Part shown: positions 44,850-54,294 of the stretch, piece after piece
How positions within the stretch are numbered: position 1 is the stretch's first letter
How the letters are laid out: each line of letters begins with the position of its first letter
Assembly: GCA_029255685.2 (NCBI GenBank)
Contig: CM055318.2
Location: forward strand, 14,575,001 to 14,639,000
DNA: 64,000 nt
From: Silene conica
Taxonomy: Eukaryota > Streptophyta > Magnoliopsida > Caryophyllales > Caryophyllaceae
Reading direction: 5' to 3'
Position numbers and translations under genes: made by a program
Notes under the pieces: generated by a model
Seen by the model: only the letters and a program-made list of their open reading frames with translations
The model's database searches: none
What the model was told of the DNA's origin: nothing

Positions 44850-45239
44850 TTTTTAGCAATTAAAAGTTATTTAATTGTAATTATAAAAATAATTACTTCT
44901 TATAAACGTAATTATGGCTGACTGAACCAAAAAGGAGACTTGCATTGAGACACAAAAAGGTAATGATTATGCATTGAAAATGCAAGAAATGCAGAAATCG
45001 AAAAGTTGCTTTTATTTGACTTTATTATTTTAGATTTTAATAAGATATGGTGAAATCGTAATTTGCGTAGTCATTCGGTAAAATTAGGCGGTTTACTAAT
45101 TTAAAAGGCGTCGAATTTAAAATTAACGTGAAGATTTTAATGAAAACTTTAAAATACGTACAATAGAACGAAACGTGAAAAAAAAAATAATATTAATAAA
45201 CAGACGTTATTACAAAAAACCAATAATTTAAATTAAAAT

Positions 45240-45512
45240 CTACATCTTACTAAGACGATCCTTCAATTGCGTAATACTCTTGCTGTACTCGGTGATACTC
45301 GTAGCACAACTTTGGTATGTTACGAACAGTAAATCGACCGTGGACTGGAGCGCTTCATGGGCACCCTCAATCCCTTGCGAACATGAACGATTTCTAAATT
45401 CGAGTATGTAAAGGACCTCCTTCAACAACGTGACTTGTTGTTCACGGGCGACACTTATTGCAGCCTCGTACCCTTTGAACAAATTTGCTGTGTCTTTTTT
45501 TATTGCATCCAT
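45240..45512 (-). CDS. 90-residue helical protein, copy F
   Basis: MDAIKKDTANLFKGYEAAIS to TQLKDRLSKM, 90 residues, inverted partner of copy C. Shares the CSQGIEGAHEALQS block exactly. Own TATA box at 45576-45582 and a leader like that of C. No lesion. Confidence 0.7.
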   Translation of the reverse strand: MDAIKKDTANLFKGYEAAISVAREQQVTLLKEVLYILEFRNRSCSQGIEGAHEALQSTVDLLFVTYQSCATSITEYSKSITQLKDRLSKM

Positions 45513-45575
45513 ATTAAGGTTTACGGTTTTGTGAATAAGAAGTTTGTTTTTTGGAGATAACTTGAGAGCTTCAGA

Positions 45576-45582
45576 TTTTATA
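45576..45582 (-). promoter_or_regulatory. TATA box of copy F
   Basis: TATAAAA on minus, 64 bp before the start codon, in the same context as copy C. Confidence 0.6.
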
Positions 45583-46498
45583 GAAACTATTTGAAATTAT
45601 GAGAACATAACACCTAATGACGGTTAATTTATAAACAATAATCTAAAATAGTAAAAACATTGAAAATCACCAATTTCTTAAATTTTCAATGGAACGTATT
45701 TATTGCAAAAAAAATTTTAAAAATTTGTAAAAAAACGCTTCGTAAGAATGACTTACGTAAACGAGAAAAGGAATTTAAATCTTAAATCAATAACGCCTAA
45801 ATCATTGAATGCACCGTATTTATTGCTAAAACCTTATAAATCACTAATTTCTTAAATTTTCAATGCAACGCATTTATAGCAATTTTTTTTAAAAAATACG
45901 TAAAAATGCGCTTCGTAAGAATGAGTTACGTAAACAAGAAGAGCATTTAAATCTGAAATGAATAACGCCTAAATCAATAAATGTCGTGTATTTATTGCGA
46001 AACTTTATAAAAAATACATAAAAAATTGGTACGTAAGAATTAGTTACGTATTTATTGCGAAACTTTGTATTTATTGCAAAAAACCTTAAAATTTCCAAAA
46101 AAAAATAAAATGTTCATTGTAGTGTATTTATTGCAAAATTATCAAAAAAAAAAACGTAAAAATTATAATAATTGCATAAAATAAATTTTGAATTAAAAAA
46201 TATTGCAAAATTTCTAAAATAAATTGCTTCAAATAAAATTTGAAGTAATGATTATGAGCATTTATGATAGTAAAGCATAAGATTTGGTAAGATTCTCAAC
46301 ATTAATTTGATTGTAACCATTTTGGGTGGCTTGTGCAATACTCTTCACAAATTACACTATACGATTAATCGATGAAAAAGAAGATAAAAATAGTCGTCCA
46401 TTACAAATTTGTACGGAGTATTACATAACTATCATTTATTAAAAAAATCGACTCTTATAATATGGACGTTTTAACTAATTTTATACTTAATATGGTCG

Positions 46499-46887
46499 TG
46501 GGCGGATCCAATGTATTTGATTTTATTTTTAATAAAAAATTGTTTGAAAAGAGATTTGAACCCATGACCTTCAGGTAACTTACCAAATTCTATGCCATTG
46601 AACCACTTTCATTTACTGTTAATTGTAGTACTAGAATTTATTATATTCTACGAATTAGATATTTTTTTACATATACTCCTAATTTAAATAATTTTAGAAA
46701 AAAAAGTTGATTTCAAGATATGTCTACACTCTATAACCAATATGTTTTCATTCTATTATTAATATCATGACTAATTTAGGAAAAAATAAACTCTAAAATA
46801 TACAAATATTGTCTTAGATGTGCTTAGATAACACGTCATAAAAAAAATTGTGCCCCCCTAAAACAAAATTTCTGCGTCCGCCACTGA
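46499..46887. mobile_element. 389-bp insertion in the right arm, with tRNA-like part
   Basis: Flanked by the 9-bp direct repeat ATATGGTCG (46490-46498, 46888-46896). Ends TGGGCGGATCC and (complement) TCAGTGGCGGACGC are loosely inverted. On minus, 46555-46620 contains a tRNA-like A/B-box pair (TGGTTCAATGGCATAG, GGTTCAAATCT). Either a MULE-type MITE or a SINE-related element. Confidence 0.6.
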
Positions 46888-47644
46888 ATATGGTCGTTTT
46901 AACTAATTAAAAAAACCGTCTGTTGTTAGAAAAATACACTTACCTAAATAACTATTCGTCTCTTGTACAAAAAACGTCTCTTATACTACGGTCGTTTTAA
47001 CTAATTAAAAAAATCGTCTCTTACATAATTAAACGCCATTTAACCTAATTATGGACTTAATTAAATATTATCAATTACGGCTGATGTGACCCCTTAGGGT
47101 GGCTTGTGCTATACTCTTCAATAATTCTAATTACATGAAACGATAATACTTTTACGATCTTAATACAAATCATCGATTAATTGTATGTTTCTTTCGTTAC
47201 GTTCTTAATAAAATTCATCGGGAATTAAAAGATACACGACTTTTTTTAAAACAACTTCACAATACTTAGTTAACTTATTGCTACGTACTTTAATTTAATA
47301 TAAAAAAGCAACAATATACTCGTATAATTCGCGGATTTACGTATTTTTGACGTATCTTAAAATAGTCATTTTAATTTTCGCGGATTTACGTATCTTAAAA
47401 TAGTCATTTTAATTTTCGTTTTACTATTCTAACGGTTTCATTTTATTTATACGTCATTTTATTTGCCATGCAAATAATTAAATTAAACTAGTAGCCGAAA
47501 AAACATAGGAATACCAACATGCAAATAATAAATAATGAAAATAACAAAATATAGCCTTACCATTAATAATATAAACATATATATACATAAATTCTAGTTA
47601 AAAAAAACTAAAAAAAAGAAAATTAAAAAAGAAATAAAAAAAAC

Positions 47645-47927
47645 CTACATCCTATTAAGACGGTCCTTCAACTCAGAAATACATCTGTTGTATTCGACAA
47701 TACGCGCAGCACCATCTGCAAATGCCGCCAACAACAGATCAATATTGGGTTGAAGGGCTTCGTACCCCCCCCCCCCCCCCCCCGATCCCTAAAACACACC
47801 CAAGGTTGCGAAACTCTATTATCGCAACCACCTCCTTCATCACCGTGAGTTGTTGCTCACGGGCTAGGGTTATGGCAGCCTCGTACGCTTTGATGAGGTT
47901 GAGGGTGTCGTTTCTTATGGCATCCAT
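47645..47927 (-). pseudogene. 90-residue family, copy G, with a long C tract
   Basis: Starts MDAIRNDTLNLIKAYEAAIT, ends ELKDRLNRM, partner of copy B. A run of 19 C on plus (47765-47783) stands where the others encode the GAHEA region, adding 10 nt net and breaking the frame. Everything else is intact. The tract may be true slippage expansion or a sequencing/assembly artefact, so the gene could be intact in reality. Confidence 0.8.
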
Positions 47928-48033
47928 TTGTTAGGGTTTAGTAGGTTTTGGAAAGAGTAGGGTTTAGGAGATTTTGGAAAGAGGAGGGTTTAGATAAGTT
48001 GAGAGAGTATGGGTAAAATTAAGGGAAGTGAAG

Positions 48034-48040
48034 GTTTATA
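48034..48040 (-). promoter_or_regulatory. TATA box of copy G
   Basis: TATAAAC on minus about 107 bp before the start codon, matching copy B. Confidence 0.5.
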
Positions 48041-48578
48041 TTAGTGAGTTCTACCTTGCAAATTGTATGCAACATGTACACGTGTCACCATGTCATTGCA
48101 ACACACTTCACTAATTGCAGTTAATTGACATATCGATTATTTGCTTACGTTCGTAATACTACAATTTATCGATAATTAAAAGATACCTATTTTTTTAGAA
48201 CACTAAAAAATTGATAATTCGTGTAATAGTAACTTAAAAGATACCTATTTTTTAAACTGGATAAAGAGAGGTTCATTTTAGGGTTTCACCTATTCTTTTT
48301 TTAAAATTATGATTTAACTATGAACAATTTCATTTAAACTGCATTCAAAAATAAAATTACCATCAATATAGTGATCAATTAACAACTCTAACTTTTTAAA
48401 AACATCTTGTTAAATAAAAGTCAAGAATAACTAAAATAGCACCAAGTTAAATTATATAATCAACATAATTTATATAAACTAAAAACAGAAAAATACAAAT
48501 AAATATAAACTAACTACACCAATAAAGCTAAAACATAAAAATATAACTAAGCCAAAGTTGATGAGAAAAAACGAAAGC

Positions 48579-49090
48579 TTAAATGCGACTACATCCGACG
48601 CAACCATCGAACTTAAGCTTCTTAGAACTATTCCTTGAACGAATAGTTCTCCCAACTAATCTTTGTGCCTTCTTCGGAGGGGCTAAGTCGGGAGTTGATA
48701 GGCACGGGGATTTCCCTTTCCCCTCGGGGGAAACCCTACGCCTCTTTGGTGTCACCAAGGGAGGCGGTATCACCTCCACCACCTCGTCCTCGTCCACCGC
48801 CTCCTCCACCCTTATGATGGACATGTCCACCTTAGGGCAAGCCATCATCTCCACCCCTTCCCCAACATTCTTCCAATACATCTTATCGAGCTCAAATTAA
48901 ACCTCCCCCAATTTAACATGTTAAACTCTTCCTCGTACAAGTCAACGAGGAAGGGATTACCATAGTAACCGGGAGAAGCACGCTCAATGGCGGTTTGGAC
49001 ACTTTTAGGACCGACTTCTTTAATCAACTCCCTCATAAATAAACGTGTGCATACAATGTCCCTAACATGCGATTTCTTTTCTTCCGACAT
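48579..49090 (-). pseudogene. Unidentified second MULE gene near the right end, probable one frameshift
   Basis: Frame 48845-49090 begins MSEEKKSHVRDIVCTRLFMR and includes KEVGPKSVQTAIERASPGYY. After a shift around 48880-48935 (near a G5 run) a second frame continues to 48579 with YWKNVGEGVEMMACPKVDMS, an acidic stretch, then a basic nuclear-type region (TPKRRRVSPEGKGK) and a Cys pair at the end. Together about 165-180 residues. It reads inward from the right terminus, about 1.4 kb from it. I do not recognise it. Position recalls the second gene of MuDR-like elements, but I see no sequence link to mudrB. Confidence 0.5.
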
Positions 49091-49414
49091 TCTTAAGTTG
49101 ATTAAATTACTTTACTAGTTGTTGAGTTTTAGGTAAATCTTAGAAGTACTTATTAAAAATGGATTAAGAAGAATGTATGAACAAATATGGAGGGAACACC
49201 AACTATTTATAGAACATCTTTTCCCTCCAAAAATCACAACTACCTAAGAGATTTTCCCTCCAAAAAAATACAAAAAATGGTAGGGTAACTAACCCTCTCA
49301 CAATCACTATTCACTATTATTTTTCCCTCCAAAAAACACAACTCCCAATGATATTTTCCCTCCAAAAAATTAGAAATAATTGGTAGGGTAACTAACCCTC
49401 TCAAATTAACTATA

Positions 49415-49890
49415 GTATTGTTTAAATAACAGATATAAAGTAATAAGTATGTTTAATCCAACACAATGTTCAGTTATTTGGCACTAGTCTGGTGGTAAGC
49501 TCTTCGAGGTTAAAACTGCATGTCACGGGTTCGAATCCTGCTAATGGCCATTTTGCTTTTCCTCAATGTAACTATTACTTGTATTTAAATAACAAATATT
49601 TAGCAATAAGTACTTTCAATCGTACACAATATTCAGTTATTTGTCACTAGTCTGGTGGTAACCTCTTTGATAACGACACTCCATGTCACGGGTTCGAATC
49701 TTGCTACTGGCGTTTTTGCTTTTCCTCATATTCACTAACTATTATTTAAATAACAGATATATAGTACTCCGTATTAAGTATGTTTAATCCTGCACAATGT
49801 TCAGTCATTTGTCACTAGTCTGGTGGTTAACTCTTCAATAATGAAACTGCATGTCACGGGTTTGAATCTTAATAATGGTTATTTTGTTTT
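49415..49890 (+). repeat. Three tandem units (about 165 bp) each with a tRNA-like module
   Basis: Each unit has TCACTAGTCTGGTGGT (A-box-like), then about 30 bp later ATGTCACGGGTTCGAATC (B-box), at about 49485-49550, 49650-49715 and 49815-49880. The third has a mutated B box (GGGTTTGAATC). No acceptor stem closes, so these are not functional tRNAs; they look like a tandemly amplified tRNA-derived SINE head. Confidence 0.7.
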
Positions 49891-50139
49891 TTTAAATATT
49901 CTTTCCTTTACGAAAGTAATTATCAACTTACTAAAATAAATAAATTAAGTACAAATTTTTATTCTAAATATTTACTACCCTTAACACGTGCAGTACTATT
50001 TTTTGTTTATTTAAAATAATATTTTAAAAAAATATTTATATTTTCGAATATATAAGACAAATAATCATAACTTGTTTTTATTAAAAAATTAAAATATGAA
50101 CAAATTTTTTTTTTCAAAAAAATAACACAAATATAAAAC

Positions 50140-50255
50140 CGACTGTATAAAAAAATGGCTTGTATACAAAATATACGTATAATTATACGGTATAAATACA
50201 CCGTATAAATACAACGTAAATACATAATAGAGATATACGGTATAAATACGAAGTA
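50140..50255. repeat. TATACGGTATAAATAC array in right MULE end
   Basis: Repeats of TATACGGTATAAATAC in inverted orientation to the left-end array. Equivalent position (about 220-330 bp from the terminus) supports this as part of the long inverted repeat. Confidence 0.7.
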
Positions 50256-50350
50256 TATGAAAACCTAAAAACAAAAAGAATACAAAATGGAATATTACTT
50301 AATGAAATAATTAGGAATTATAATATGTTAATAAAGTACAAAAACATTCA

Positions 50351-50472
50351 TTAAGTGTCATAATTAGGTGAGATGGTGGACAAGAAAGATTCCTTCTGAC
50401 AGCCACGTGTCACTCTCTCATTGGAAGTGTAGCAAACCCTCCCTACACCAAGTGTAACTCCAGCCTCTTCTC
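50351..50472 (-). repeat. Right terminal inverted repeat of the giant MULE
   Basis: Reverse-complement partner of 18014-18141. The divergence between the two ends, well above that of the young copia LTRs, indicates an old insertion or poor homogenisation of ends. Confidence 0.85.
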
Positions 50473-50500
50473 AAAACAACCCTACGTACCAATGTACCAC

Positions 50501-51786
50501 TGTTAGAATACAATTTGTTGATGTTGATAATACCCAATTTAATCTTACCTTCAAATTCTTATTTCAGGTTTAGTGACTCTTAATCAAGATTAGTTAATTT
50601 TCCGCTGTCCAAGAAATCGAGTCAATTTGCGTCATTAACATAAAGATACTAAGTCGTAAACTTACATAAGAGTTGGTGTAACCTTCTGTCTTGCTGGCAA
50701 TAGTCAGACAGACCGTTACTTGCAGAATCGTACACTTGAAGCTTCTTTATTTCAAAAACTAGTTTTACACATTTAAAATAATAAACATTTTTCTATTCTG
50801 ATTTGTCAAGTCTCAAAAATCACATTTTCTAAAAAAAGAAGATTCCAAAAGCGAGAAGTTCAATCATCCGTTTAACCATTGGAAAATAGCCAACTAAAGA
50901 GTATTTTTTGTGTTTTTTACACAAAAAGTTTTAACTCTTTTCTTCCCTATAAAAGGAGTGCTCCTTCCTCATTATTTCTTAAGACTTTCCGAGAATTAAA
51001 ACTGGCTTTTTGCAAAATCTCTCCTTAATAAACAAAACTTTTAATTGTTTTTGGCAAATCTCTGAGTCTTCAAGTATAACAGTCTGCTCAACCGTTACCT
51101 TCTGTTTATTCTTCTTATCTAGTTATGTTTGGTCTATAAATTGTTCCTCCTCAATTCGTTTCGAATCGGTCCGAGGAAAATTTGATCTTGTAAACATTCT
51201 AGTTAGTAAGTCGAGTTTCTTAGACATTGTGGTCTGTAAACTTTTGTCGCAACCGGAGTAGGTTGTTGGTCCTTTTATTGTACGAGTTTTAAGTTTTCGG
51301 AGTAGACTACTTAAATATTCAATAAAAGAAGATTTGACGCAGGCTCTTAGAGCGTTGGCCGAACCAATTCAAAAACCGCTGCGTTAATCTTATTGTTGTT
51401 TTGTTTTTAAGTTTTATTCTTCGTTATCTTTCTTTGTTGGCAACAACAGTTCCAGGAACGGTTACCTTCGAATTGTAGCTTTCCTCCTTCTTTCAATCAA
51501 TCTTTATCAGTTGTTCAACGAGTTCTCTCTTCATCAAAGTTTCAGTTTGCGATATTGTCAAGTTGGTCTGTTGCTCACAACATTTGCAAAGTCAACAAGT
51601 AACAGTCTGCATTACCGTGTTCTTGTTTAAGTTGAACCAACACGTCTTTAAAGCTCAATATTAAAGAGGTGTTGTGTCTTCCTCGATAAATCATTCAAGT
51701 TAACATCAATTAAGTATACTTAAAATTTTAAATAGTACCTAATTCACCCACTCCCTTTTTTAGGTACTCGGGATCCAAACCCTTCA
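50501..51786 (+). mobile_element. Probable solo LTR of a copia-type retrotransposon
   Basis: Begins TGTTAGAATACAATTTG and ends near ATCCAAACCCTTCA, with a TATA box (CTATAAAAGG, about 50948) and a T/C-rich 3' part containing CTAATTCACCCACTCCC, typical of copia LTR ends. Flanks ACCAC and ACTAC match at four of five bases. No internal coding sequence. It sits 20 bp from the end of the giant MULE target site. Confidence 0.45.
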
Positions 51787-52459
51787 ACTACATTAAAATG
51801 TGTTAGTTGTATTAAAAAACTATTATAATTTGAATTTTCTAAATTTTTATCCAACCAATTTTTATTGTTGAAAGTCTTAACACTATATCCATATTACATC
51901 AGACTAAATGCATTATATGCATATATAGACAAAGTTGACTTGACGAATTCATAATTGTCCATACAGTTGGCCATTCTTATATACTTCCTTTGTCAATTAA
52001 TTAAATTTCATAGTTTGTTTAATATATGCGAATAAGTAAGATTATAAAAATCCACAAAATCAAAACTTTATCTATATGTAAAACTCAAAAAAAATACACG
52101 TATTGAGTATTTTTTTAGGGAACACGTATCAAGTATTCACTATACATTCACGTATCAATATTCACAATATAAATGTAAGGAAAATGAGTTAATGTCACCC
52201 GGTGGCGCCAATCTCGACGTCACCCTCTCACATTCAATAAATCAAATCTCAATAATAATGAGTATATCATATGAAATAATTGGAAAGCCCAATAATATTG
52301 GATATATCTGAGTAGGTTACGGCCAAAATTGAGCACCAGATGACGCTTATCATTATCCTTAATTCAATGAAAAGGTAAACTAAATGAACTATATATATTA
52401 CACCGTGAGTGGGGAAGTAAATGGCCGATCCTTGAACGAGTCTTGGATACTTTACCAGT
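51787..52459. other. Intergenic, AT-rich
   Basis: No gene seen. The last part should hold the 3' UTR of the ATL gene on minus. Confidence 0.5.
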
Positions 52460-53425
52460 TCAACCCCTCGCTGTTAAATCCCCATGAACCCCATTTTTTA
52501 CCGTTGATCGAAACGACGCCACTCTCATCAAAAACGACCTCCCAAAAATCCGCCTGTAACGACTACTTCCGCTACCATCACCACCGCCTCTATATCCTCT
52601 GCGTGAGCTAGCTTGCCTGGGTATAGCCATTAGACTAGTAGCTCGGTTCAGCTTCGTCTGAGCCAACAATTCCCTCCGAACCTCAACGGGTAACCTCAAT
52701 GTATGCCTCTCGCAATTATCTACCGCTTGGATAAGCAAGTGCCCGGTCGAATGCGCCCTCGGAATTTTCTTCGGCCAAGATAATGTTGTCTCATTAGTCT
52801 CATTATTGATCGTAATTCGAACCTCAGAACTTGAGTTTGGTGTTGTCGATGACTCTGAGTCATCGAGTCGATTGTCTGGGTCACTAGTACTGGAAACAAC
52901 AACAAGGAGAAGGTCGTCTCGACAAACGGGGCAAGTAGTGTGAGCGGCAAGCCAAGTATCAACACATTCGACATGATAAACATGGTCACAATTGGGGAGA
53001 AAACGTAGCATTTCGTGGTCTTCAAACTCACATAAGCAAACAGCGCACTCTAAGTCGCCTTTGCCTATCTTAAGCTCCTTGACAGCCGAGTACGGAAACA
53101 AGGGAAATGTATCAATTAGTGATTGGTCGAGACCGTGGATCGTTTTATTTGAACCATTAATCCCTCTTGTAGCTGTATTAATGAAGTTAGTAGACCATGA
53201 TGAGGAGCCGACGCAGTGTTGGACGTAAACTGAGATGATGAACAAGCCCAGAATTAAGACGACTATGAGTACCGCCATTGATGGAGTGACGCCGCGGATA
53301 TGTCCTTCCTGTGAAACGCGGCCGTTCGATGACGTATCATCGGACGGCTTCTGTGCCTCAACGATAGATGTTAATATAAGGAATAATAGGAGTGTTTGGA
53401 TAGTAGCCGTTTTATCGCCCCTCAT
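52460..53425 (-). CDS. ATL-family RING-H2 E3 ubiquitin ligase
   Basis: Single-exon, 321 residues. Start ATG 53425 is chosen because it opens a signal peptide (MRGDKTATIQTLLLFLILTS); the frame is open 83 codons further but that part lacks family features. A membrane segment follows (about 50-69, MAVLIVVLILGLFIISVYV), then the GLD motif (HGLDQSLIDTFPLFPY, about 98), and the RING-H2 finger (ECAVCLCEFEDHEM ... LPNCDHVYHVECVDTW ... TCPVCR, about 125-168) with all eight zinc ligands. The C-terminal half is Ser/Arg-rich. Closest in layout to ATL6/ATL31, membrane ligases for carbon/nitrogen response and immunity; whether it has that exact role is inferred. No lesion. Confidence 0.93.
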   Translation of the reverse strand: MRGDKTATIQTLLLFLILTSIVEAQKPSDDTSSNGRVSQEGHIRGVTPSMAVLIVVLILGLFIISVYVQHCVGSSSWSTNFINTATRGINGSNKTIHGLDQSLIDTFPLFPYSAVKELKIGKGDLECAVCLCEFEDHEMLRFLPNCDHVYHVECVDTWLAAHTTCPVCRDDLLLVVVSSTSDPDNRLDDSESSTTPNSSSEVRITINNETNETTLSWPKKIPRAHSTGHLLIQAVDNCERHTLRLPVEVRRELLAQTKLNRATSLMAIPRQASSRRGYRGGGDGSGSSRYRRIFGRSFLMRVASFRSTVKNGVHGDLTARG

Positions 53426-53864
53426 ATTTAAAGAGTATAATGAGAGACTGATAGTTTGGGAGTTTGGGGTGGTGAAAAGGGAGGTGCATGAAAGCCAAAA
53501 TGACGGAGGAATTACGCTGTATATAGGAGAAGAGGACGTGGAGACTGGTGTCTGGGGATGGGGATGAACGTAATGGTGGGTGGTGGGACCCTCTGAAATT
53601 GTCAAATACTCACAGTGACGTACAAAGTTGGTCTCCATTACCTTACTCTCTAGTCTCTCCCATATCCTTATCACTTATCCTTCAAGGAACCAGATTTTGT
53701 TATATTGTATTGCTATATTACAAGTAAGGGAACGGAGATGATGTTACGTTAATGAGTAATGACAGAATACTATTCAAAATGGCGGAAGGATTACTTTGTC
53801 CAACATCCCCTGACTGTGTCGCATCTTGCATCTTTCGAACCAACGGCCGCATTTAAGAACGATA

Positions 53865-53955
53865 CTCCGTCCTTTCAGAGCTTCATTTGTTTCTATTAAA
53901 ATATCGCTCACTACAAATAATAAAAACGATAATTAAACCAACCAAATCAAGGGAG
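53865..53955. mobile_element. Small Stowaway MITE
   Basis: 91 bp between TA sites with ends CTCCGTCCTTTCAGAG and CAAATCAAGGGAG. About 440 bp upstream of the ATL start codon. Confidence 0.6.
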
Positions 53956-54034
53956 TAATAGGGTACCTCAATTCCATTTTTAAACTAATATAATATTTCC
54001 CACCTTTAATTTTTATCACCCCATTGTAATATCA

Positions 54035-54261
54035 GCACGTCTCCCTTGTGATGGTATATCCGTCACAAGGCTACGACGGACCAAATATTAACCATGTAGG
54101 TGAATAAGACAAAATATTTTGTTGCCAGGTATAAAGAAAACGTTTTATAAGTGGTATCATGAGTAGCTAACTCATGCATAACTCTGTTAAACTTTCTAGG
54201 AATAAAGGAGAAACTAAGACAACGAAAAAAAATAAATAAAGTTTTGCAGTCTTTCAGGATG

Positions 54262-54294
<33 letters not shown>

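Larger units (their letters stand above)
44460..48257 (-). repeat. Right inverted arm of the MULE interior
   Basis: Partner of the left arm, carrying copies F (pair of C) and G (pair of B), with its own insertion at 46499-46887. The arms are separated by about 4.3 kb that holds copies D and E and another insertion. Confidence 0.85.
18014..50472. mobile_element. Giant Mutator-like element (MULE), about 32.5 kb
   Basis: The outer boundaries carry inverted repeats beginning G(A)GAAAAGGCTGGAGTTA and sharing GGTGTAGGGAGGGTTTGC within. They are flanked by a perfect 9-bp duplication AAAACAACC at 18005-18013 and 50473-50481, the length typical of MULEs. A MULE/FAR1-type transposase lies 0.9 kb inside the left end. 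The interior holds seven copies of a 90-residue gene family, an unidentified gene near the right end, large inverted arms, and many nested elements (Helitron, MITEs, CACTA, LINE, MULE-like). Even without these insertions it would be about 20 kb, very large for a MULE. An alternative is two related MULEs whose outer ends bracket a chance segment, but then the identical 9-bp duplication would be unexplained. Confidence 0.8.

Noticed and set aside
30237-48257. Inverted arms as an assembly artefact
   Set aside because: The arms differ by many substitutions and by private insertions with their own target duplications, so they are not one sequence placed twice, though long reads would settle it.
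49485-49880. tRNA genes
   Set aside because: B boxes are good, but no closed acceptor stem or clear anticodon loop; called tRNA-like repeats instead.
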